Positions 7,720 through 14,050 of a stretch of DNA of 24,159 bases are shown piece after piece. The position numbers and the translations under genes were made by a program. The stretch spans positions 1-24,159 of the forward strand of contig JAQGMT010000037.1 of the NCBI GenBank assembly GCA_028292185.1. The letters run 5' to 3'. Every line of letters starts with the position of its first letter. The first letter of the stretch is position 1. This DNA comes from Ramlibacter sp. GTDB taxonomy: Bacteria; Pseudomonadota; Gammaproteobacteria; Burkholderiales; Burkholderiaceae_C. Below the pieces are notes generated by a model, which was not told the origin of the DNA, searched no databases, and saw nothing but the letters and a program-made list of their open reading frames with translations.

Positions 7720-8229
7720 TTACTCCAGTTCCACCCAGATTTCGCCAGTGCAACGCAGCTCGCCGGAAGCCTTGTCCTTCGCGGTCATCGACAGATGCAG
7801 CTTGCCGCCCCGCGAACCTGGTGTCCTTTCGACGACGCGGCCCTCGATGATCAAGGTATCGCCTGGGCGCGTCATCGCCACGTTGCGTGAAGTGAAGCGC
7901 GCGAACTTCGCGGTACCGAGATAGGCTGTGGCGCACTTGCCCAGGTAACCCATGATCATCATCCCGTGCGCGATGATGCCGCCGGCCAGCGACTTCCGCG
8001 CGAACTCCTCGTCGTGATGGATCGGGTTGAAGTCATAGGAAGCGCCGGCGTACTTGACGCACTGCGTCCGGGTGATGGGGCCCTGCTCGAGCACCGGCAG
8101 CACGGCGCCTTGAGCGACGTCGGAGAAGCGCTTGAGCGGATTGCTGACGGTCCGGCGGTAGCCGGTCTCGCGCAGGCCCTGGCGGGTGGTGCCGTCTTCG
8201 ATGTACGTGTCGTAGTAGTAGTTCTGCAT
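7720..8229 (-). CDS. MaoC-type enoyl-CoA hydratase, catalytic half
   Basis: 169 residues with a hot-dog fold. ASYDFNPIHHDEEFA at 63-77 is the hydratase-2 signature, with Asp66, Asn68 and His71 at the catalytic positions, followed by LAGGIIAHGMM. The enzyme should add water across the double bond of a 2-enoyl-CoA, or remove it, giving the R-hydroxyacyl-CoA. It is 4 bp downstream of the FAS1-like half, and such pairs commonly form a heterodimer in which only the MaoC half is catalytic, as in ChsH1/ChsH2-type hydratases. The ATG follows closely on the previous stop, so expression is probably coupled. The adjacent acyl-CoA ligase is a likely source of its CoA substrate. Confidence 0.87.
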   Translation of the reverse strand: MQNYYYDTYIEDGTTRQGLRETGYRRTVSNPLKRFSDVAQGAVLPVLEQGPITRTQCVKYAGASYDFNPIHHDEEFARKSLAGGIIAHGMMIMGYLGKCATAYLGTAKFARFTSRNVAMTRPGDTLIIEGRVVERTPGSRGGKLHLSMTAKDKASGELRCTGEIWVELE

Positions 8230-8233
8230 GCTG

Positions 8234-8653
8234 TCACCTGCGGCCGACGAAGGTCTGGCGGATGGTCTGCACAGGCTCGCCCTGCGTGTCGCGCAGGATG
8301 GTTTCCAGCACGATCAGCGCCATCGGTCCCGAGGCGCGCCCTGCCTTTTCTGTCACGTCCACGATCTCCAGGTGGTAGGTGAGCTCCTCGCCCGGATGAA
8401 GGGGGCGGTGGTAGGTGATGTCGTGTTCGCCCTGCACGAAGCGCGACAGGTCGGCCAGGTGCATGGCTTCCATCTTGCCCGAGCGGTAGATGTGCGAAAA
8501 GGTGGGCGGCGCGTACTGTTCGGCCGGATCGTCCGACCAGAAAAAATCGCTCCAGTCGTCCACCGCGGCGGCGTATTCCTTGATCTTCCCGGCTTCCACG
8601 GTGCTCTTGAACGTGCTGCCCTTCAGCCCGAGCATCGGCTTGTAATCGATCAT
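8234..8653 (-). CDS. FAS1-like dehydratase (MaoC N-terminal) half of a split hydratase
   Basis: 139 residues. A GTG lies 6 nt further upstream, but AAAGGAG overlaps it and ends 5 nt before the ATG at 8653, so the ATG is chosen. The protein begins MIDYKPMLGLKG, continues with a helix rich in YAAAVDD, and carries VQGEHDITYHRPLHPGEEL at 73-91, the typical FAS1-like/MaoC N-terminal segment (PF13452 type). It lacks the Asp/Asn/His triad found in its neighbour, so it is expected to be the non-catalytic substrate-shaping partner. In many organisms the two halves are fused; here they are separate genes 4 bp apart. Confidence 0.83.
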   Translation of the reverse strand: MIDYKPMLGLKGSTFKSTVEAGKIKEYAAAVDDWSDFFWSDDPAEQYAPPTFSHIYRSGKMEAMHLADLSRFVQGEHDITYHRPLHPGEELTYHLEIVDVTEKAGRASGPMALIVLETILRDTQGEPVQTIRQTFVGRR

Positions 8654-8665
8654 CGTCACTCCTTT
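8651..8665 (-). promoter_or_regulatory. Ribosome binding site fixing the start of the FAS1-like gene
   Basis: On the minus strand AAAGGAG (plus-strand 8659-8665) is followed by 5 nt and the ATG at 8653-8651. The alternative GTG at 8659 overlaps this box and cannot use it. Confidence 0.75.
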
Positions 8666-8696
8666 GTCTGTTTCATCAATTGCTAACGCCGGGCGC

Positions 8697-10238
8697 TCAA
8701 ACCTTCACGCCGGTGCTCCAGAATTCATCGCGCAAGCTGCGCTTGAGAACCTTCCCCGCCGCGCTGCGCGGCAATTCCTGCCGCAGCTCGCCGGATTTGG
8801 GGGTCTTGTAGTCAGCCAGCTGACGGCGGCAATGTGCGATGAGCTCTTCGATCGCCGGCGTGCGTCCTGCGCGCGGGACGGCCACCAGATGCACGGCCTC
8901 GCCCCAGCGCTCGTTCGGCACGCCGATCACGGCGGCCTCGATCACGTCGGGATGGGTGAGCACGGCCTCCTCGATCTCCGATGGATAGATGTTCACGCCG
9001 CCGCTCTTGATCACATCCTTCAACCGGTCGACGATGTAGAGATAGCCTTCCTCGTCCTGCCGTCCGAGGTCGCCGAGCGTGCACCAGCCATCGCGGAACG
9101 CTGCCTGCGTTTTTTCGGGTGCCCGGTAGTAGCCTTCGAACATGCTGGGCGTGCGCAGGTAGATCTCGCCGACTTCGCCCTGGGAGACGCGGGTGCCGTC
9201 TGGTCCAAGGATGCATATCTCGGCTCCGAGCACGGGCCGGCCGACCGACCGCGTCTTGCGCTCCTGGTCTTCGGGCCGCAGGGTCGTGATCGTGCCCGCT
9301 TCCGTCGCGCCGTAGAACTCGAACAACCCGGCGTTCGGGAAGGTCTGGAGGATCTGCTCCTTGACCCGGGTGGGAAGCGGCGAGGCGCCAGAAAGGAGGA
9401 TGCGCAAGCAAGGCAGTGTTGGCCGCGTGGACTGTTGATCGAGCGAGGCGCAAATGGCGCTGTACATGTACGGCACGAGGAAGGCCCAGGTCACTTGCTC
9501 CCGCGCGACCAGGCGCAATGCCTCGGCCGCCTGGAACGAGCGCATCATCACGGCACGGCCGCCAAGACACAGTTGGCTGAGCGTCATTCCCATCGGGGCC
9601 GAGTGGTGCAAGGGGCCTGCATGCAGGATCACGTCGTCCGGACCGTAGCCGAAGATCGTCGGCCAGTGCAAGAAGGCAAGGCTGCGATTTCGATGAGTGA
9701 TGATCGCGCCCTTGGGACGTCCCGTTGTGCCGGAGGTGTACTGCAGGACCAGCAGGTCGGTTTCGCGAACGTCGGCCTGCGCAGGCTCGCTGGACTGGAG
9801 GGCGGCGACCTCCGAAAGCCGCGCATCTTCTTCACCGGCATGCCCAGCCGCGGCGAAGAGGCGAAGCTGCGGAACAAGTGCGGCCGCCTCTCTTGCGGCC
9901 GGCTGGAACGCGGTGTCGTACAGGAGCGCCTTCGCTTCCGCATCCCCGAGGTGATATGCGATCTCTCCTGCGCTGAAGCGGTAGTTCAGCAGCACCAGCG
10001 CGATGCCTGCCTTGGCGGCCCCACAGATCACCGCAAGGTAGAAAGCGGAGTTCTGCATGATCACGCCAAGGCGATCGCCCTTGCGCAAACCGAGCTCCAT
10101 GAAGGCGCGCGCAATCCTGTTGCTTTGCGCCTCGAACTCACCGTGGGTGGTGTGCGCGCCCTCGAACGTGACGGCGACGCGCTCCGGGCGGCTCTGCGCA
10201 GCCAGGGTCAAGGCACGGCCAACCGTGAGCTCGATCAT
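8697..10238 (-). CDS. AMP-binding acyl-CoA ligase 1
   Basis: 513 residues, full length for the ANL superfamily. The P-loop motif YTSGTTGRPKGA is at 167-178, EFYGATEAG at 307-315 is the adenine/aryl-binding A5 motif, GWCTLGD at 384-390 carries the ATP-ribose Asp, and GGVNIYPSEIEE spans the hinge and CoA region. LPRSAAGKVLKR at 489-500 places the catalytic Lys at 496. The enzyme activates a carboxylic acid to its CoA thioester via an acyl-adenylate in the cytoplasm. Its start overlaps the IclR stop by ATGA, and it lies 43 bp before the split hydratase. Substrate type (fatty, aromatic or dicarboxylic) cannot be decided from these motifs. Confidence 0.92.
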   Translation of the reverse strand: MIELTVGRALTLAAQSRPERVAVTFEGAHTTHGEFEAQSNRIARAFMELGLRKGDRLGVIMQNSAFYLAVICGAAKAGIALVLLNYRFSAGEIAYHLGDAEAKALLYDTAFQPAAREAAALVPQLRLFAAAGHAGEEDARLSEVAALQSSEPAQADVRETDLLVLQYTSGTTGRPKGAIITHRNRSLAFLHWPTIFGYGPDDVILHAGPLHHSAPMGMTLSQLCLGGRAVMMRSFQAAEALRLVAREQVTWAFLVPYMYSAICASLDQQSTRPTLPCLRILLSGASPLPTRVKEQILQTFPNAGLFEFYGATEAGTITTLRPEDQERKTRSVGRPVLGAEICILGPDGTRVSQGEVGEIYLRTPSMFEGYYRAPEKTQAAFRDGWCTLGDLGRQDEEGYLYIVDRLKDVIKSGGVNIYPSEIEEAVLTHPDVIEAAVIGVPNERWGEAVHLVAVPRAGRTPAIEELIAHCRRQLADYKTPKSGELRQELPRSAAGKVLKRSLRDEFWSTGVKV

Positions 10239-11023
10239 CGCGCCGCCCTCCGCACCGGCCGCACGGGTGCGTCCGCAGGCTCGCCACGCAGGCCGGCGCT
10301 AATGCGTTCAGCGGTGTGTCGCACTTCGGTCTCGAGCAGCCGCAGCTCACGCTGGGAGACCATCGTGATCGGGAAAATGGTGGTGAGGCTGGCCACGAGG
10401 ACGCCGTCCGCGCCATACAGCGGCGCTGCCACGGCACCGACACCCACGGCGCTTTCCTCGCGGTTGTGCGCAATGCCGCTCTTTCGAATCGCGGCGATCT
10501 CGCGTCGCATTCCCAGACGCGACTCGATCGTGCGCGGCGTAATCCGGGGAAACTTGCCTTCCGGTGACAGCGCTTCGAAAAGCCCTTCCGGGCCGAATGC
10601 CAGGAACAGCTTGCCGGCCGCCGTGGCATGCACCGGACGGCGCCCGCCGACCTCCACAGTCACCTGCAGCCTGTGTGCGCTGGCGACGCAGCACACGGTG
10701 GAAATCTCCATGCGGTCGAGCACGCAGACATGCGACGCATGCCCGACCGCACGCACGAGCAAACGCAGAAGCGGCTCTGAGACCGTTTCGAGGGCCGAGT
10801 CCCGGCTGTACAGCTGGGCCAGTTCCAGCATCCGGCCACCGATGCGATAGCGATGCGAGACCGGGTCGAGTTGCAGCAGCCTGCGCGCACAAAGCGTAGC
10901 CGCCAGCCGCGAAGCGATGCTCTTGTGCACGGACAGCAGCACCGCGATCTCACCGACGGAGAGAGTGGGTTGTTCTTCGGAGAAGCATTCGAGCAGGTCA
11001 ACTGCCCGCGTTACGGTCTTCAT
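10235..11023 (-). CDS. IclR-family transcriptional regulator
   Basis: 262 residues. The winged helix-turn-helix occupies about residues 1-60: the N-terminus MKTVTRAVDLLECFSEEQ is typical, then LSVGEIAVLLSVHKSIASRLAATL forms the HTH. The C-terminal effector domain (about 80-245) has VHATAAGKLFLAFGPE and the GVGAVAAPLYGADG strand, both family landmarks. It is first in its minus-strand operon and overlaps the acyl-CoA ligase by 4 nt, so it most likely controls that operon and its own expression in response to a pathway acid. No strong Shine-Dalgarno box precedes the ATG, which would keep its level low. Activator or repressor function cannot be told. Confidence 0.92.
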   Translation of the reverse strand: MKTVTRAVDLLECFSEEQPTLSVGEIAVLLSVHKSIASRLAATLCARRLLQLDPVSHRYRIGGRMLELAQLYSRDSALETVSEPLLRLLVRAVGHASHVCVLDRMEISTVCCVASAHRLQVTVEVGGRRPVHATAAGKLFLAFGPEGLFEALSPEGKFPRITPRTIESRLGMRREIAAIRKSGIAHNREESAVGVGAVAAPLYGADGVLVASLTTIFPITMVSQRELRLLETEVRHTAERISAGLRGEPADAPVRPVRRAAR

Positions 11024-11035
11024 CGTTCGATGGCT

Positions 11036-11052
11036 GTTGCGCTATTTGCAAC
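11036..11052. promoter_or_regulatory. Candidate operator upstream of the IclR gene
   Basis: An inverted repeat GTTGC-N7-GCAAC lies 13-29 bp before the IclR start codon. IclR proteins commonly bind short imperfect palindromes near their own promoters. The arms are only 5 bp long, so it may be chance. Confidence 0.3.
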
Positions 11053-11082
11053 TAGGGTGCTAATAGAGAAACATTCTACCGC

Positions 11083-11217
11083 TCAAAGCCTCGACGACAG
11101 CAGCTCGATCGCATGAAGGTTCAACGCGTCTGTGATCGGGTTGGCCTGCAGCGATATGTAGCTTTCAAACGCGTGCACGAACGCGTCAAGTCCCGAATGA
11201 CAGGATAGGCCGTTCAT
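11083..11217 (-). pseudogene. Relic of an iron-containing alcohol dehydrogenase
   Basis: A 44-codon open stretch ends at TGA 11085-11083. It reads SGLDAFVHAFESYISLQ, then ANPITDALNLHAIELL. This matches the conserved core of group III Fe-dependent alcohol dehydrogenases (G-x-D-A-x-x-H-A-x-E-x-Y-x-S, then A-x-P-x-x-D-x-x-x-L-x-A-I), where the His helps bind the metal. The complete enzymes are about 380 residues, so only about a tenth remains, with neither the N-terminal nucleotide domain nor the rest of the metal site. It lies between the LysR stop and the IclR start, on the same strand as both. It is probably a deletion remnant and not a functional peptide, although an ATG happens to begin the visible frame. 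Confidence 0.72.
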
Positions 11218-11240
11218 AGTGAATCGTCGTCCGCGCGAGC

Positions 11241-12218
11241 TCAATGCGCGGGTTCCTCTGGCTGCCTCACCAGGGTGGCGCCGTACCGCAGCGGCCGCTC
11301 ATTGAGTGTCTCCATCAGCACCTGCAGGATGCGCTCGGTGTTCACCGACATCGAGCGCAGCTGGCGGGTGATCAGGCAGATCTCGCGCGTGATGGACGGC
11401 TCGTGCAGCTCGCGGAACTTGAATTCATTCATCGGAGTGGCTTGCGCGGCCAATGCTGGCAGCACCGAGATCTTGCCGCCCAGGCACAGCATCGCGTAAA
11501 GGGAGGTCGTACTCGACGCGTGATCGTAGCGTTGCGTCGCCTCATCCAGCCGCAGCTCCGGGTAGTTCTCCAGGAAGGCGCCGATGCCCGTGTCGTTGGT
11601 GAGGCCGACGTATTCATGGCGGCGCACCTCGGCCCAGGTGATCGGCCCGTTCTCGGCAGCGAGGGGATGGTCGGTCGGCATGATGGCGCCGAACGGGTCG
11701 CGCAGGATAGGCGTGTACACCAGCTCCGGATAGTTGCGCAGCCGGCTGGCGATGCCGAAATCCACTTCGCCGGCCAGCACCCCGTCCTCGATCTTGGCGG
11801 AGCCGGCGTCCTGCACCGACAGGGTGATGCCAGGATGGTCGCGTCGAAAGCGGGCCAATGCGGGTGAGAGGATGTGCACCACCATGGAGGGCGCGGCGGC
11901 CACGCGCACATGCCCCTTCTGGCTCTTGGAGATGGCATGCAGGTCGCCGATCGCCGCTTCGAAGTCGCGAACCACGCGCTCGGCCAGCGGCCGGAACTGG
12001 CGCGCCTCCGGGGTCAGCTCCACGCGGCGGGTGGTTCGTTCGAACAGCTTCAGGCCGACGGCCTCCTCGAACTGCTGGATCGTTGCCGTGAGCGACGATT
12101 GGGTCTGGAACAGCCTGGCCGAAGCCAGCGTGAATGACCCGGTTTCCGCCACCGCCAGGAAACAGCGCAGATGGCGCAGGGACACCCTTCTCATCACGGC
12201 AACATTGTCGTTCGGCAC
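11241..12218 (-). CDS. LysR-family regulator at the end of the Mo-hydroxylase operon
   Basis: 325 residues from a GTG at 12218, chosen because AAGGAGG (12227-12233) lies 8 nt upstream; an ATG at 12194 would give 317 residues. The HTH is in LRHLRCFLAVAETGSFTLAS through TQSSLTATIQQFEEAVG, followed by LFERTTRRVELTPEA. The effector domain starts near residue 98 at KGHVRVAAAPSMVVHILSP. The gene begins 20 bp after the CoxG-like gene on the same strand, so it is most likely transcribed with the Mo-hydroxylase genes, an uncommon position because LysR genes are usually divergent from their targets. It probably responds to the hydroxylase substrate or product. Confidence 0.92.
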   Translation of the reverse strand: MPNDNVAVMRRVSLRHLRCFLAVAETGSFTLASARLFQTQSSLTATIQQFEEAVGLKLFERTTRRVELTPEARQFRPLAERVVRDFEAAIGDLHAISKSQKGHVRVAAAPSMVVHILSPALARFRRDHPGITLSVQDAGSAKIEDGVLAGEVDFGIASRLRNYPELVYTPILRDPFGAIMPTDHPLAAENGPITWAEVRRHEYVGLTNDTGIGAFLENYPELRLDEATQRYDHASSTTSLYAMLCLGGKISVLPALAAQATPMNEFKFRELHEPSITREICLITRQLRSMSVNTERILQVLMETLNERPLRYGATLVRQPEEPAH

Positions 12219-12226
12219 CGTGGGCC

Positions 12227-12233
12227 CCTCCTT
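12227..12233 (-). promoter_or_regulatory. Ribosome binding site supporting a GTG start for the LysR gene
   Basis: The minus strand reads AAGGAGG, 8 nt before GTG 12218. The ATG at 12194 has no comparable box, so the longer GTG-started product is preferred. Confidence 0.65.
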
Positions 12234-12238
12234 CGGGT

Positions 12239-12688
12239 TTACCCCGTCTGAGGGCTGACGGCCGTTTCGAATTTCTCGAAGAAAACTCCGGAAAGTTTTT
12301 TCGCGACGGCTTCAATTAGCCGGTTGCCCACCTGCGCCAGCTTGCCGCTGATCTGGGCATTGGCGCTGTAGCTCAGGAGCGTGCCCTGCTCGGCTTGCGT
12401 CAGCCGCACCACGGCCGTCCCCTTGGCCATGCCGACACTGCCGCCCTGGCCCTGGAACACGAGCGTGCAGGCATCCGGCGCTTGCGCATCCGCAATCGTC
12501 AGCGTGCCGGCGAAGCGGGCCTTCAGCGGCCCGATGACCAGCACGGTGGTGATGCGGTAGAGCGAATCGCTCTCGCGCACCACGGATTCGCAGCCGGGCA
12601 CCGACTGTTGCAGCACGTCGGTGTCGAACAGGCTCGCCCAGACGACGTCGCGCGGCGCGTTGAGCACGCGCTCTCCCTGGATGTCCAT
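12239..12688 (-). CDS. CoxG-like SRPBCC-domain protein
   Basis: 149 residues of the SRPBCC/START-like fold. MDIQGERVLNAPRDVVWASL is the standard opening of the CoxG family (GE..V.AP...VW..L.D), with PGCESV following at 31-36, and the C-terminal helix contains GNRLIEAVAKKL. CoxG proteins are encoded with molybdenum hydroxylases and have been implicated in attaching the enzyme to the membrane or carrying quinone or electrons. Many family members have a longer, variable C-terminus for membrane anchoring; this one ends soon after the SRPBCC helix and has no transmembrane segment. It lies 25 bp after the iron-sulfur subunit gene and is the fourth gene of the hydroxylase set. Confidence 0.85.
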   Translation of the reverse strand: MDIQGERVLNAPRDVVWASLFDTDVLQQSVPGCESVVRESDSLYRITTVLVIGPLKARFAGTLTIADAQAPDACTLVFQGQGGSVGMAKGTAVVRLTQAEQGTLLSYSANAQISGKLAQVGNRLIEAVAKKLSGVFFEKFETAVSPQTG

Positions 12689-12713
12689 GGTGATCCCTCT
12701 TCCTGACGTTGTT

Positions 12714-13205
12714 CTATGAGGCCGGCGTGTTGCCGGCGCGTTCCTTCAGGGCGTCGCGGGCGAGTTCGATCGCCTTGACGATGCCCCCGTAGCCGGTGCA
12801 GCGGCAGAGGTTGCCGGCCAGCTCGGTGCGAATCTGCGCGGCGCTGCCGCAACAGCCGCGCGCGAGCATGTCGCGCGCGGTGATGACCATGCCGGGAGTG
12901 CAGAAGCCGCACTGCAGGCCGTGCGCCTTGGAGAAGCATTGGCGGATCACGCCCATGGCGGTGTCGTCCTCGAAGCCCTCGATGCTGCGCACCGCCTTGC
13001 CGCCCATGGCCACGGCCAGGGTGATGCAGGCGCGCACCGGTTCATCGTCCACCAGCACGGTGCAGGCGCCACACACGCCGTGCTCGCATCCGAGGTGCGT
13101 GCCGGTCAGGTTGAGCTGGTCACGCAGGAAATCGGCAAGCGTCATGCGGTCGCTCACGTCGGCGGCGACCTGCTCGCCATTCACTGTCAATGCAATCGAA
13201 GTCAT
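12714..13205 (-). CDS. Molybdenum hydroxylase, 2Fe-2S small subunit
   Basis: 163 residues with both 2Fe-2S clusters of the xanthine oxidase family. The plant-ferredoxin-type cluster uses Cys40, 45, 48 and 60 (GCEHGVCGACTV). The second, all-helical cluster uses Cys99, Cys102, Cys134 and Cys136 (CGFCTPGM and NLCRCTGYGGI). It passes electrons from the Mo site to FAD. All eight ligands are present, so the subunit should be functional. The FAD-subunit stop overlaps its start by ATGA. The length is typical of CoxS/QorS/NdhS proteins and shorter than fused xanthine dehydrogenase chains. Confidence 0.94.
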   Translation of the reverse strand: MTSIALTVNGEQVAADVSDRMTLADFLRDQLNLTGTHLGCEHGVCGACTVLVDDEPVRACITLAVAMGGKAVRSIEGFEDDTAMGVIRQCFSKAHGLQCGFCTPGMVITARDMLARGCCGSAAQIRTELAGNLCRCTGYGGIVKAIELARDALKERAGNTPAS

Positions 13206-14050
13206 TTCTGCAGGGCCTCCGCCAGCGATCGCGTGACGATCGTCTGGTGCAACTGATAGTCATACGTGGTCGGGTCGAGCCCGGCGGCCTCGGTCAGGTC
13301 CTTGCGCAGCGCGCCGGCGTATTGCGCCCCGCCCACCGCGCCCGCGGTCATCCCCTGGGCGAGGTAGTCGCACAAGTTGGCCAGGCGCACCGGCTTGTCC
13401 GCGGCCGCGCCCAGCACCACGTTGGCGAAGCGCAGCTCGGGATCGTGCACCACGGCGCAGATCGAGTGCGCGAACTCTCCGACCTTGTGGCAAAACTTGC
13501 GGTAGGCCCAGCGCGCCTTGGGTGACAGCTCGGGGAGCAGCACGCCGACCAGCAATTCGTCCTCGCCCAATGCGGTCTCCATCAAGCCGCGCTGGAAGTC
13601 GGCCAAGGGCAGTTCGCGCTCGCCGTCGGCGCCACGGATCACCACGACCGCATCCAGCGCGCGCAGGGCACATGGCCAGTCCGCGGCCGGGTCGGCGTGC
13701 GCCAGGCTGCCGCCCATCGTTCCGCGGTTACGCACCGAACGGTAGGCGATGCCCGCGGCCACGTGCGCGAGCAAGCCGCGCGCCGGGTCGCGTACCTTGC
13801 CATCCTCGACCATCGCGTGCGTGACGCCGCCGCCCACGAACGCGCGGCGACCCGCCTCGCGCGTCTCGCGCAGCTCGGGAAGCGCGCCGACATCGATAAG
13901 GTGCTCGGCGGCCGCAAGCCGAAGGTTCATCATCGGCATCAGCGTCTGGCCGCCGGACATGAACTTGCCGGTGCCGGCGAATTCGCGGATCAGTTCGAGC
14001 CCGTGCTGCACGCTGGCGGCGCGGTGGTATTGGAAAGAAGGTGCCTTCAT
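13202..14050 (-). CDS. Molybdenum hydroxylase, FAD-binding medium subunit
   Basis: 282 residues, usual for CoxM-type subunits. The first FAD motif, SGGQTLMPMMNLR, is at 32-44 and the second, TMGGSLAHADPAAD, at 110-123; these bind the pyrophosphate and isoalloxazine. The C-terminal CO-dehydrogenase flavoprotein domain runs from about 175, including FANVVLGAAADKPVRL. The FAD takes electrons from the iron-sulfur subunit and hands them to an external acceptor. Starts and stops overlap by 4 nt with both neighbouring subunits, giving tight translational coupling for the stoichiometric complex. Confidence 0.94.
   Translation of the reverse strand: MKAPSFQYHRAASVQHGLELIREFAGTGKFMSGGQTLMPMMNLRLAAAEHLIDVGALPELRETREAGRRAFVGGGVTHAMVEDGKVRDPARGLLAHVAAGIAYRSVRNRGTMGGSLAHADPAADWPCALRALDAVVVIRGADGERELPLADFQRGLMETALGEDELLVGVLLPELSPKARWAYRKFCHKVGEFAHSICAVVHDPELRFANVVLGAAADKPVRLANLCDYLAQGMTAGAVGGAQYAGALRKDLTEAAGLDPTTYDYQLHQTIVTRSLAEALQK

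Noticed and set aside
8664..10850. Long open frame antisense to acyl-CoA ligase 1 and IclR
   Set aside because: It covers two clearly conserved genes on the other strand and shows no domain of its own.
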